Shown here piece after piece: positions 45,988 to 57,203 of a stretch of 64,000 bases of DNA. The translations under genes and the position numbers were made by a program. The stretch comes from Rhyacophila brunnea. Its lineage: Eukaryota > Arthropoda > Insecta > Trichoptera > Rhyacophilidae. Position 1 is the stretch's first letter, and the number at the start of each line of letters is the position of its first letter. The DNA is taken from assembly GCA_022495005.1 (NCBI GenBank), contig JAGYXB010000610.1, positions 1 to 64,000 on the forward strand, written 5' to 3'. The notes beneath the pieces were generated by a model, which saw only the letters and a list, made by a program, of their open reading frames with translations, had not been told where the DNA came from and did not search any database.

Positions 45988-46935
45988 GGATAAAATAATT
46001 AATACAGTAATATATTTACGATGATTTACTTAGGTTCATTCAGTAATAACATACAATATAATATCTACAAACCCATATTTCCAGAAAGTAAAAGAATGTA
46101 ATGTTCTTAATAATTCACAAACCTCAATGCAATGTTTAATCATTATAAGAGGGTTTCACAAATCGGAGCATCATTCCGGTTCAATTCGGGCCCTGGTTAT
46201 ATCATTTTTTTATCAGATACGATATGTGCTGTTTAAATTCTAAAATCTTCAAAACTATTACAAAAACAATATTACCTAATAACTCATTCGTAAAAATAAC
46301 TAGACTCATCATTATGGGTTTATGGCCGCGACCAACCTAAACTAAATATCATTCTAGTATCACAAAGTGAACGAGTGCGTTTCAATCGAGAATTAACTAG
46401 GTGAACTATCCATGGTGTGGTAAAGTTGGAGTTACGTACAAATCAGATACAATGGTATGTCAGTTAGGTTATGTTATGTAACTTCGATCGCATACGGTCG
46501 TACTACTAAATCATACGAATAGACACAATCTAATAACAATAACTCTTAACTGTCCCTAGTGACCAGCAGAATGGGGACATCATAATTCAGTGTGACATAC
46601 ATACATACTTATCCATGCATTTATTTACTGATAAGACGTTAACTGACAAACTAAGTATTTAGAATGACTAAGACGTATAAGTAGATATCTTACTTATATT
46701 ATTATTTTTTTTAAATAATAAGTACCATTATAATATTATGACTTTTAATTTTAAAACTTAATGATGAATTGACAATTGCAATTAAAGTACAAGTTGGCTA
46801 AATATATGAATAAAATCACAAAAGACACAAATAAACCTTACTTTCAAAAGATTGAATTATAAACAAATCGTTATGTTTTTTAGGACTAGGAAATCGTTTT
46901 CGTTTTACACCGAAGAAATATTCATAGGTACCACC
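45988..46935. other. No recognisable feature
   Basis: AT-rich sequence without ORFs, inverted repeats or known motifs. Confidence 0.35.
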
Positions 46936-47359
46936 AATAATTACAAGATAAAAAGAACTTTTTATATACAACGTTTTTAAATTTTCTGTTGAATCATATA
47001 AACTTGACTTGACTAGCTTAAACGATCAAAAAAATGTACTTGATAGAAATACTAAATAATGAAATGTCATTTCATATTGATTTCCATACTAACGCACGTA
47101 TATATATTATTTAATAATTTAGTTGCTAGGACCCCCTAGCAACCAATAATGGTATCGAAATAACTTTTCATACAAAACAGAATTAACTAAAAATGAATTC
47201 AATTCTACTTAAATATGGATCTACTAAAAATGCATTGTCATCGTGTTCTGATATATTCTAAAAGTTTCAAATGTCTAGCTAGTCGGGAAGTTAATTAAAG
47301 ATCGATTGCAAGATTTGTACCGGACAAATAATAATACGACCTACGAAAAACGTTGTAAT
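46936..47359 (+). repeat. Dispersed repeat family F, copy 2
   Basis: It is nearly collinear with 27021-27462 from AATAATTACAAGATAAAAAG to GGACAAATAATAATACGACC, with a few short indels. Both copies contain the TCTAGCTAGTCGGGAAGTTA segment that copy 3 lacks. Confidence 0.75.
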
Positions 47360-47608
47360 AAAAATGAACCTTTTTGTTATACCTACTTAATCAATTCATT
47401 CATCTTCAAGGGAAATTCATTTCACTTATTTAAAACGTTCTATACATTTTTTTTAATGTGTTCATTTTAGCCACGTTCGTTTGTCATAATCGAACACCTC
47501 CTTGCATATCGTGCTGCCCTGATACTTTATTTTTCGTGACGAATTCTGGTATACCTTTCTAATATGTATGCGGTTTTATGCTATGTGGCTAGTATCATTC
47601 CCTATCGG

Positions 47609-47901
47609 TAGGGTTACCATACGTCCCGTATATATGGGACTGTCACCGTATTTCACTACTCAGTCCCGTATTACTATTTGTCCCGTTTTCTCCCTAAACT
47701 CTATGTGAGACAGGCGGCGCCACGGATCTCTCAGTCGGTCTCAACTGTCAGTGCTCCGGTGGATGGATTTTATTAGATTGCTTAAACTTTGTCGATTTTT
47801 TATCAAAGTAAAATAAACCATTGCCTACCCACTTTTTTCATGTTTCATTTATTTAGCCCTTAAACGTCCCGTATCAATGCTTGGCAATTATGGCAACCCT
47901 A
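47609..47901. mobile_element. Non-autonomous hAT element, TAGGGTTGCC family, copy 2
   Basis: The ends are TAGGGTTACCATACGTCCCG and, reverse-complemented, TAGGGTTGCCATAATTGCCA. A perfect 8-bp duplication CCTATCGG flanks it (47601-47608, 47902-47909). Subterminal GTCCCGTAT motifs recur at least four times. The 293-bp element has no ORF. Perfect flanks suggest it is among the younger insertions. Confidence 0.93.
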
Positions 47902-47909
47902 CCTATCGG

Positions 47910-48510
47910 GTGTCGATCATCCTCAGGGCGATTTTACTTTCGTATATGTTTCCCGAGATATGTCCATACAGCTCTGCACTTGCACTGCAAAGATTCTTAA
48001 GTCACGAAAAGTTTACAGAAAATTGACCGCATGGCGCAGACGAAAACCTCTAGAATTTCTATGTTTAATTTATGGTTGCTGCATTATCGGGGAATGTACA
48101 AAAAGGACAATTGACTTGTACGTACCTACAACTTATTCAATTGGCTGTTAACTTGAATAATTATTCGGAATTCTTAAAGACACACTGCAATTCTTATTAT
48201 TAAATGTTATTTGTAGTGAAACAAAGTGGTCAATACATTTCAACAATAATTGTTATGTAACGTCATGAGTAGAATTCTGAGTAGTTAATAGTTATTTTTA
48301 ATAAGCTTGTGAATCTGTCCGCGCGTAAAATTGTCCGGAAACGCCCACTCGGTTGGCTCAGTATCTACATATAGTATATTAATCATTATCTATGACCTAT
48401 TGTACTTCCATAACTTGCTCACTGATCATTACGCACGCTTACATTTCTAAGTACCTACACTTAATAAAAAAAATCACACTTGAATATACATACATCGTTA
48501 CTTTATAGCT
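47910..48510. other. No recognisable feature
   Basis: A 63-codon plus-strand ORF (47960-48151) is cysteine-rich but matches nothing I know. No repeat partner was noticed. Confidence 0.35.
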
Positions 48511-49294
48511 CAGGGCTTACGAACCTTTTTACATACGCGTGCCAAAATTTTCCAAATATTATTTTTTGAGTCTGACCTGACAAGCAGTTTTTCATGGGAA
48601 AAATGAAAAAAAAAAATTTTAAGAGTTCTATTAAAAATAATTGAAAATTACTTGAGATTCTATCATTCGCCGTGTTTCTAGCCGAATGCATATGTTCAAA
48701 GAGATCGTGGAAGCATTTTAACCATGCTTTCTTCATATATTCTTCTTTGCTTCTTCCATTTTTAGCGATCATGTTTGGGGCGAAATAACAATCAGCTATT
48801 TACATTTGAATGACAGCCGATAAATTTCATCAAGTTTGTTGATTTAATATTTATATTTTTAATTGCCTGATTGGTCTCAAACATTGTAAATCGATCAAAA
48901 TCTGAGATTCGCGGAGCGGCTTTTCCCGCCGCCTGATGAGGCCAGTGCGATAATATCATGTGTGACGTATAAAACATGAGGACCGACCTATACAATTATT
49001 TATTTAGATTAATTTTACAAACGTAATGCTTATTCTAGAAGAGTATTTGCCTGATATTTTTTATACAATGCGATCTGTCATTTATGCATGAAATTCGTCG
49101 TTTCCGTTTGCGCATCGATTGATAAAAATATTAAAAACAGAAGAAATACGCATGGCTATGTCGTTATTATTTTTTAATTATTTTGTACGTTTATTTGGAA
49201 AACTTTTTTTGTATTTTTATTTTAAATTAATAAATTTAGGTATTTTTTTCTATTCAAAATAAAACATTCGCGTGCCATAGGTTCGCCATCACTG
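48511..49294 (-). mobile_element. hAT element deletion derivative, family E copy 2
   Basis: The left end is CAGGGCTTACGAACCTTTTT and the right end, reverse-complemented, CAGTGATGGCGAACCTATGG. TATAGCT follows a T at 48504-48510 and recurs at 49297-49303, so the flanks are nearly an 8-bp duplication with an offset. It shares most of its interior with 24733-25976. Confidence 0.8.
48590..48990 (-). pseudogene. hAT transposase N-terminal remnant
   Basis: On the minus strand, NGRSKEEYMKKAWLKC followed by SARNTANDRISSN is readable (48772 downward). This resembles the NGRPFxEGEYxKKxWLE and LSRNTVxDRI motifs of hAT transposases in the GTF2IRD2/ZBED-like group. Further upstream (about 48990-48800) SDFDRFTMFETNQAI may be earlier sequence of the same gene in another frame. 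The zinc finger start and the whole catalytic and dimerisation domains are absent. It is a fossil that identifies the autonomous parent. Confidence 0.65.
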
Positions 49295-49483
49295 TATATA
49301 GCTACTTTGCATTTACATATACCCAAGTATAAAGTAATATGCATAAATAATATACTTACAACCGGTTTTTAAAATTCAAACAGGTTGTAAAGAGTCTTTC
49401 TATAGATTATGTGTGTTTAAAATTAGATGCAACCGTCACATAATAAAGCATGTAGCTAACTACCTACTTACACACTTTCTTAA

Positions 49484-50872
49484 GGGGGGACATGCTCGTC
49501 GAAGGTCAAAATTGAATTTTTATTGTATTTTCAAACCATGATCCTGGACACTCCTTAAACGTTGTATATAATCTATTTATATAATTTTGAAGCCTTATTA
49601 TCCTTTATAGTTATTTTAAACATTTGATGACTGCATGAAGTATTTTTGTTACATAAAATAGTATTCTTTAAAACCTCTCGCTCTAATATTTTAGAATATA
49701 GTCATATTTCGGTACAGAACTGTGCAGTGGTGTTAAGATTTTTTACATTTATTAATTTTTAAACGCATTTATAAAACCATTAGTATAATTTATTACGAGA
49801 TAATTTTTGTAAAATATTCACGATAAAAAATTATATTGATAATCTCTGTGATCCCAAATTGACAAGAATTAGGCATTTTATTATTCAAAAAATCGGCAAG
49901 ATTAATACATTTGACGATGATTCTAAAAATACTTATTATAAGCTATGTTTTTGACCATTCAAGTGTGATAAACATCTTATGAATAATGATTGCTTTATAA
50001 TAATTATTGACCTAAGAAAAAGGTAGTGTTTTTTTGAAATACGCCATTTCTTTTGGTATTCCCCAGTGGTTAAGCTACAACATACGGGCGTAGCAATAAA
50101 TTGACAAACTATAATTAAAGTAGGAAGTAAAATTATGTTAACGCGCGTGTTTGAACATGTACCTAACCGATTTTTTTTTATTTTTTTTAAACGGTACATG
50201 TTCAAACACGCACGTCAATATCATTTTACTCCCTACTTCAATTACAGTTTGTCAATTTATGGCTACGGCTGTATGTTGTAGCTTAACCACTGGGGAATGC
50301 CAAAGGAAATGGCGTATTTCAAAAAAACACTACCTTATTCTTAGGTCAATAATTATTATAAAGCAATCATTATTCATAAGATGTTTATCACACTTGAATG
50401 GTCAAAGACATAGCTTATAATAAATATCTTTAGAATCATCTTGAAATCTGTTAATCTTGCCGATTTTTTGAATAATAAAATGCCTAATTCTTGTCAAATT
50501 TGAGATCACAGAGATTATCAATATAATTTTTTATCGTGAATATTTTACAAAAATTATCTCGTAATAAATTATACTAATGGTTTTATAAATGCGTTTCAAA
50601 ATTAATAAATGTAAAAAATCTTAACACCACTGCACAGTTATGTACCGAAATATGACTATATTCTAAAACATTAGAGCGAGAGGTTTAAAAGAATACTATT
50701 TATGTAACAAAAATACTTCATGCAGTCATCAAATGTTTAAAATAACTATAAAGGATAATAAGGCTTCAAAATTATATAAATAGATCATCTACAACGTTTA
50801 AGGAGTGTCCAGGATCATGGTTTGAATATACAATAAAAACTCAATTTTGACCTTCGACGAGCATGTCCCCCC
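49484..50872. mobile_element. Giant palindromic element flanked by TTAA
   Basis: The left end is GGGGGGACATGCTCGTCGAA and the right end is its inverted copy. TTAA lies on both sides (49480-49483, 50873-50876). The two halves are inverted copies from end to end: left arm about 49484-50162, right arm about 50193-50872, by eye well above 90% identical, around an about 30-bp T-rich centre. TTAA is the target of piggyBac-type elements, but the GGGGGG terminus differs from their usual CCC start, so the class is open. Each arm holds an 89-codon ORF (minus 49936-50205 and plus 50151-50420), mirror images of each other, encoding no family I recognise. Confidence 0.9.
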
Positions 50873-50876
50873 TTAA

Positions 50877-51049
50877 TATGTAATATTTATTTTGTTCGTA
50901 ACATCGTTGCACTATAATATTATTTTGGCGACCGAAATATAACGGAAGCGTATTATCTTATTTGTAAAATTATAATAAAAATAAGCCACTATTTCCATTC
51001 GTATCATATAAGTAACTATGGATCACAAATTAATTACACACCTACATAG
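50877..51049. other. Short AT-rich spacer
   Basis: Sequence between two transposons; nothing recognised. Confidence 0.35.
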
Positions 51050-51610
51050 CAGTGGCAAAAAGTGGAGATAGGCTGTTAAGATCCGCCATAAATGGTACCT
51101 ACACACTAAACTTTGTCAGTCATACGTACATATTTGTTTTCATTGAAATAAGACTACAATTTACAGATGACGTTGGTAAGATTTTAAAATTCAATTAAAC
51201 CCTGCGAAAATCAAGCCATAATAGATAATAGTCAAAAAATACTTGTGTATCTATAAAATATCTAAAATAATGCAAATAAATCATAGACACATTGTTATAT
51301 ATTATAGTTTGGTTTATGCAGGGCTTAATGAATTAATAAAAAAAAAATGAAACAACAATATGTGTTATAATAAATGTATACTTAATCCAACGAAAACAAA
51401 TAAGTATGAATGAAAAAGTGTGCACAATTATTTTGTCGTATCGCCAAAAATATACTAAAATTATTATGGTTTAGTTTAGGCAGGGCTTAATTATTTTTAA
51501 AAACTAGCTAATACCATCTGTAAATTGTAGTCTTAGTTCAATAAAAATAAATACATACGACTAACTAAGTGTAATGTGCACTATTTATGGCGGATCTTAA
51601 TTCCCTACTG
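51050..51610. mobile_element. hAT element, CAGTGGC family, intact ends
   Basis: The left end is CAGTGGCAAAAAGTGGAGAT and the right end, reverse-complemented, CAGTAGGGAATTAAGATCCG. A perfect 8-bp duplication CTACATAG flanks it (51042-51049, 51611-51618). Subterminal GATCCGCCATAAAT occurs at both ends in inverted form. Internally, TTATGCAGGGCTTAAT and TTAGGCAGGGCTTAATTA are repeated. It encodes no protein. Relatives are at 29481-29637 and 60047-60530. Confidence 0.92.
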
Positions 51611-51874
51611 CTACATAGTTACTTAATTTAAGAATCGAATTAGCTAAAAGCAGATTTTAAAACACTGACTACTTATCTTTTAGTTAGATGGGCTGTCATA
51701 ATGCATATTATCTTAGGTTGCTATGCATTTTCATGCAAATCATAAGTATGTAATTAAGTAGGCTAAGCGTCATATAGCCGATTTTCGAGCGCATAAGACC
51801 TACTACATAAAACCATGACCTACTATTATCAGACAGGTCGTGACACGAAACTATAAGATTCGATCATAGTAGAG

Positions 51875-52553
51875 CAGTGGTTCCCAAAGTCAACTGGGTT
51901 CCGACCCATCTACCAAAAATTTCCAATCGTGGGACCCACCTCTTAGCTGTCTTAGAGAAAAGAGGGCATACATATTGGTAATGCTCATATTCCCTAGTGG
52001 CGAGTCGTGGAACTACTTAATGCTGTCTTATTTGTTCTAATTGAAATAAAAAAAAATATTTTTTATAAGTTTTACCAATACGAATGAAAGACTGTTGAAA
52101 TAAGAAACACACCTTAAATAAAAAAAATATTACTTGAATACCTACACCTGCAAGGTTATTTTACAAAGTTATTCCAATGGGAAGGATGTAGGTACCTATT
52201 TGTTTCTTATTTTTCTTCATTACAGTTTTTCAACTTTAGTTACTTTTAATCGCAGTGAGTTTGATATATCCAATTTATTTCGGTATTTAGTTTAAATGTT
52301 AACCATAGCCGAAAATCCGACCTCACATAGATATGAGGTAGTAAAGAGGAGGAAGACTTTCATAGCTTCATCGAACAGGCAAGGGTAATTATCAGCAACT
52401 GAGAGCCAGAATTTAGGAATTATAAATATGGGAATGAAATATCAAATTTATCACTTCCTATTTTTTTTAATTCATGTATACAGTGGCGAGGGCCCACTCA
52501 ATATTCGCTCGCGACCCACTGGTGGGTCGCGACCCATAGTTTGGGAAACCATG
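51875..52553. mobile_element. hAT element, CAGTGGTTCCCAAA family
   Basis: The left end is CAGTGGTTCCCAAAGTCAAC and the right end, reverse-complemented, CATGGTTTCCCAAACTATGG. A perfect 8-bp duplication TAGTAGAG flanks it (51867-51874, 52554-52561). GACCCAC and GTGGGTCGCGACCC blocks lie near both ends. The interior of about 500 bp is AT-rich; I could not read a transposase in it. Termini of this type are widespread in animal hAT elements. Confidence 0.92.
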
Positions 52554-53379
52554 TAGTAGAGTATACGTTTTATAACTTTGCACTTTTTTGCACGTTTTGC
52601 TACACTGGAACGTCTCTTTCCCTGTTTACCTCGCATAAAATTAGATCAAATGACATTCACTTGTTTTAATATTTATGTAGTAATAAGAAAATAAATAGAT
52701 AATAAATGTAAAAAAAAATATTTTTAGAATATATTAACATCATTTTCATCTTGGAGCCGGAGTGCAGAGTTATGAAATATATCGACCCTTAATCGGCAGA
52801 ACAACGTAAGCGACACCTTTTGGTAAATTGCGTTTTAAACGGAGAACTGTTCAATATCACCTAGCGCGTAAGTGACAAAAATATTACAGCCCGATCTCAT
52901 TCGCGTGACATTTTTTTAGGGTCTGTGCCTTTTAGCGTTTTAACTTGTATTGCATTATAAAGTAGAGCAAAACAACGTAACCGACGTTATTTGATAGTGT
53001 AAGCTACGGTACGGTTTATTCGGTGGTCCGTCTGGTAGTGAGTTGTGCGAAAACCGATTTGGGAGGAAAGCTCGCGCCGTCCAGTAAAACTGGCTGAGAT
53101 AAAATAAACCTGGTAATAGAGTTTATTAAACAATAATTACCCGCCGTTCCATCTCACTACTGTCGGAATAATCTACGAAGAATAGTATCTTCCTGTAGAT
53201 TTTTGAAATGTTAAAAATGTATATAAAATTTATACTGAAAATTTGGATTCTTTGAATGAATCCACTAATGTCGTAAATCGGAATGTTTTCAGAAACGTAT
53301 TTAATAAACAGTATGTTCAACTTGGGTTTTCATCTACCAAAAAAGATAATAGTGTTATTTTTGCGAGAAAGTAACAAAT

Positions 53380-54688
53380 ATGTCTGGTGACGAGAGACTT
53401 CGGCTAATTGAAACGGATACTTAGAAATGTCCCCTTACCGTAGAGGATAAATGCAATGAGATGTTCTTTAATGATCTGGCTAAAAGTAAAAATCACAATG
53501 ACGTTTTGTGCGCAAGTTTTGACATCGAGAAGGTGCTAAACACTCCCCACGATGAAACCGTAAAATTATATTATAGTCGAAAATACGCATACTATAATGA
53601 AAGTGTCGACGAAAGTGGAACAAATAATAGATACTGCTTTTTATGGGGTGAAGTTGATGGTAAGCGTGGCAGTAATGAGATCTCCGCAATCATGCACAAA
53701 TCTTTGGATAGGACTGACAAAGCGGGAAAAAACCAAGGATTTATTATACTGTGATTGGTCAGAATAAGAACCGGGCAACACTGGCTATGCTATCTTATTT
53801 TATGAAAAATTCAACTTTCATTGAATTAATAGAAATTCATTTTCTATTACCAGTGGGTCTATTCTGTATTTATCGACCGCTAAAGTGATAAAGTGATAAA
53901 TATTATCAAACTTAGGGTAGGTTTGTATCATATAATTAGCACTTATTGTAACAATTACAATACGTTGATTGTAATTATTGCAATAAGCGCTACATTTTAA
54001 CAGGACCTCTTGCTGCTGTTAAAATACAGCACTTATTGCAACAATTACAATACGTTGGTTGTAATTGTTGCAATAAGTACTAATACTTTTATACAAACCT
54101 ACCCTAAGTTTGATAATATCTATCACTTTAGCGGTTGGTAAGTATAGAATAGACCCACTGGTTGTACTACGATGCCGGTCGATTCCCTTCATGCGACAAT
54201 TGAGTCATTTATATTCAGAGTAGTTTGAGGCACTATCAGAATGACCCACCATCATTTCCAACGCTAGGTCATCATGTCATATGCAGAATTCCGTGACTGG
54301 AAATCTTTCGCTGCTACTCGCATTCCTTCAAAGTTCAAAATTAAATTTGGTGAATTACGAAAGGCATAATTTATAAAACTATACTAAAAACCAAATATTG
54401 TACCTACTCTGGTGACAGTAGGACTAAACTGTTAGACCTAGAAAATGTCATCAGATCCCGATCAAGTGCTGTGATGCTTTAAGCGCAGCCGCCCTTGCTG
54501 TATAGTGCTAAATCACCAATATCGGAGATCGAGTATAACGATCTTAAAAGTCTCTGTGTTAAATGTAATATCCCTCAGAGATGACGGATGAGTTTATGAA
54601 ACTGCCACATGGATTATCAGTGGAAGATACTTTACCGGAATCCGATCAGGAAGATGTGAATGAGGATAATACAGCGATTACTGCTTAA
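53380..54688 (+). pseudogene. Transposase-like pseudogene of the 2.5-kb element
   Basis: A frame open from 53461 reads LCASFDIEKVLNTPHDE, LYYSRKYAYYNES, YCFLWGEVDGKRGSNEI. After a frameshift at about 53750 comes LYCDWSE then NKNRATLAMLSYF, the place of a D-x-C-x-GQN-like motif. After the inserted hairpin, MPVDSLHATIESFIFR (54170 on), then SE-stop-PTIISNAR, where a tryptophan codon became TGA, and SYAEFRDWKSFAATR follow. The tail SEIEYNDLKSLCVK leads to LPHGLSVEDTLPESDQEDV and a TAA at 54686. This order fits a large set of uncharacterised insect proteins with an RNase H-like domain; I recall the label DUF7869 for them but have not checked. At least two frameshifts, one stop and one insertion inactivate it. 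Confidence 0.75.
53850..54161. mobile_element. Long-hairpin element, family G copy 2
   Basis: CCAGTGGGTCTATTCTGTAT at the left is mirrored by GTATAGAATAGACCCACTGG at the right, with arms of about 145 bp around GGACCTCTTGC. It lies in the transposase pseudogene exactly at a Pro-Gly pair: CTATTACCA is read before it and GGTTGTACTACGATGCC after it. The inner stem differs from copy 1 (ACAATTACAATACGTTG in place of the CACGAAGCCGG stretch), with matching changes on both arms. No conventional target duplication is visible. Confidence 0.85.
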
Positions 54689-55315
54689 AAATGTGGGATA
54701 ATATTTTTTTTGTTAAACTGAATAGTTGATTACAATTTTATTTTATCATAATTAGTAGGTCCCCATATTTAATTATGTACGAGTAGATACGTACCTATTT
54801 CATTTTGAAAAATAACAATACCTAATAATATTAATAATATAAGCGAAACCTTAAAAATACCAATCATTTATTTTTATTTTACCTATATGTGGTTAAGTAT
54901 CTACAAGCAAAAATATAAATTTAAAATTTTCGTAAAATAAATGGGTACTTATGTTATTTATTTTAATACTTAATTATTAATGGCCTGTCATGATAATTAG
55001 CATGAAATTTATTTAAATAAAAACAACTACGCCAAATAGCGTAAGCGACATGCCTGGAAAAATATCGCGTCATAGACATAAGCAAAACAGCGTTACCGCC
55101 ACTATCTCGAAAACTAAAAGCACTAATGCAATTGTTTTATAATTTCCGTATAGACAGTAACCAACTATTATTAACCACATTAACAGAATTCATTTTTGGA
55201 ACTAATTACGGAAATAATTTTAAAAAAACCTTCTCCTGTAAAATTTATAAATTGTCGCTTACGTTGTTCTGCCGATTAAGGGTCGATATAATGTACTGAG
55301 CATTACTCGTACTCA

Positions 55316-55380
55316 GCGTTGCCAACTTAGCGTTTGTCTTGCCAGATCTAGCATTTTAGCTTTCAAAATTTCCATCTAGC
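55316..55380 (+). repeat. hAT-like terminus fragment
   Basis: GCGTTGCCAACTTAGCGTTT with TTGCCAGATCTAGCATTTTA resembles 41415-41460 and a common insect hAT-type end (CAGTGTTGCCAACTTAGCG). Only one end is seen. Confidence 0.45.
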
Positions 55381-55580
55381 ATATGCAGCTTAGAACTTCT
55401 CATAATAAAGCTAGAATATTTCACTGGATTTGCTTGAAATCAGCATACTGATTTTATGTACTTACTAGAAAAAACACTAGGTGGTAGTACCACCTCTCAG
55501 GATTACCTATTGTCGATGCGTTCAGTGTGTTAAATGCGCAGGCAGGCAGATAATATATTATAGAGTATGTGTGTACGCTG

Positions 55581-56061
55581 CAGTGTTGCCATCTTTTCAA
55601 AGTGGAATTATAGCACAGAGCCTCCAAAATTGTAGCATTTGGGGGAAAAAATATAGTACGCGTTGTCGTCTGTTGAAAATGTATAGATTTTTTTGTTTCT
55701 CAGAAAAAAAAATAACGGAGAATTTGAGAAACCCTGAGACCCCTTTTTTATTTAGGTACCTCTTCCTGAAAAAATGGAAAACCGAGGAATTCAAGAAATT
55801 TCATTTTAAACCAAAGTCAAGGGATTTTTTTACGTTTTTCTAGCAACTTTTTTACCTAGTTTTCCAAATCTTCTTATATTGCGAAATTATGGTAATTTTC
55901 ACCAATTTATCTAACGGTGACTAATTTTACATATTTTTTGCGATACCTATTCAAAAATATAGTATTTTGGGCGTAACTTACCTGTTTTATATCGTACATA
56001 GTAGGCGGACCAAAATTATAGTACAAATACTATAATTATTATAGTACGGTTGGCAACACTG
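55581..56061. mobile_element. Non-autonomous hAT element, CAGTGTTGCCA family
   Basis: The left end is CAGTGTTGCCATCTTTTCAA and the right end, reverse-complemented, CAGTGTTGCCAACCGTACTA. Flanking GTACGCTG (55573-55580) and GTACACTG (56062-56069) match at seven of eight positions. Reiterated AATTATAGTA and ATAGTATTTTGG motifs relate it to the nested element at 14655-14868. The overlapping 120-codon ORF is a chance reading through the repeat. Confidence 0.88.
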
Positions 56062-56262
56062 GTACACTGTGTGCCTTGCGCTGCGTCTTTATAACAATAC
56101 ATATTTTCAATTCATGTAGTAGGTACTATGGATACTGTATCCGCGATGTGCATTTATTCAAATAAATCATTTATATCACAACGATTCGATTACCTATTTT
56201 ATGTGTTTATCAACTGTTTTTATTTATATTTATTTTATTTATATCGTGCATTTTGCTCAAGT

Positions 56263-56642
56263 CAGGGTTAACTTTCAAAACTGGACATGTCCCATATATA
56301 CCGAAAATGAGTTATTATCGGAATATCATTCTATAACATCATACACACTTTGTTGACTTTCAAAAATAGCCACAAAACATCAATTTCATATTGGAAAGAA
56401 GTTTCAAAAAGTAGGTTGACATTCAAATAGGGACACGTCCAACGTTGTTGACATTCGAAATGAGACATGTCACTTTCAGCTAATGGCGGGACTGTATTGA
56501 GTCACGTGACTAAGTATGTTGTAATACAATGTGACAGTTTGGTTTTTGTCGCGTGCGTGTTTTCGCTCTGTGTTTTTATTTGAAAAGTTTATTTATCTCT
56601 GAGTGAATAGTGGACATGTCCAGTTTTGAAAAATAACCACTG
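56263..56642. mobile_element. hAT-like element with GACATGTCC repeats
   Basis: The left end is CAGGGTTAACTTTCAAAACT and the right end, reverse-complemented, CAGTGGTTATTTTTCAAAAC; both lead into TGGACATGTCC. The interior carries a GTTGACATTCRAAATGRGAC-like unit about three times. Such clusters are likely transposase-binding sites. The flanks give no clear 8-bp duplication, so assignment to hAT rests on the CAGGG/CACTG ends. Confidence 0.7.
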
Positions 56643-57203
56643 AAGTATAAGTGCCTATGTATCATACTTTAATAATCAAAAAGATGTTTTTAAGTCTATG
56701 TGATTAAAAATGGCAGCACTTTCGATCGCCGAAAGCAAGTTTGCAGTGTTATTTATTGTTGACTAAATTATATCTACATATAGTTGAAAGTACATAACAC
56801 TGTGTTTGCATATATACATATATTTCAATGCAAAAAGTATAGCCGCAGTAAAGTTCATAAGCAACGCAATTTTCTTCATAATATTATGAAAATCGTTATC
56901 ATTTTACCAACTTGTTTACTTTTTTAGCTGATAAAAATTATGCAGAGTCAATAGTTGTTTAATTAAATTAAAATAAGCAGAAAAGTATTTTTATTTTATT
57001 TCTTCATATAGGTACTGAAAGCAGTGACGTCGTGTAAGTAAAGGTAAGTAGTCAGATATTGCTTTGCCTGGAGCGGCACATTCAAGATAAAGGCAAATAA
57101 CAATAAAATTGACAATGGCTTCTTGGGAATGGGATTTTTTCTGGTGATGTTGACAAACTATTGCTCCTCTAAACGTCAGATGATTGTGTATGTATGTTAT
57201 TTT
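56643..57203. other. No recognisable feature
   Basis: AT-rich sequence; nothing supported. Confidence 0.35.

Larger units (their letters stand above)
52778..55290 (+). mobile_element. 2.5-kb DNA transposon with perfect 38-bp TIRs
   Basis: TATATCGACCCTTAATCGGC and the 18 bases after it (52778-52815) are repeated exactly, inverted, at 55253-55290. The outer TATA leaves a TA target duplication possible. The AACGTAAGCGACA motif of the TIR recurs, degenerate, just inside both ends: ACAACGTAACCGACG near 52973, AGCGTAAGCGACA near 55038 and ACAGCGTTACCGCC near 55088. These are probable transposase-binding sites. A decayed gene occupies the middle, and a family G hairpin element is inserted in that gene. 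The combination of these TIRs with this protein family does not match any superfamily I can name with confidence. Confidence 0.88.

Noticed and set aside
55481..55843. 120-codon plus-strand ORF
   Set aside because: It starts in flanking DNA and runs through the left half of a hAT element; no recognisable domain.
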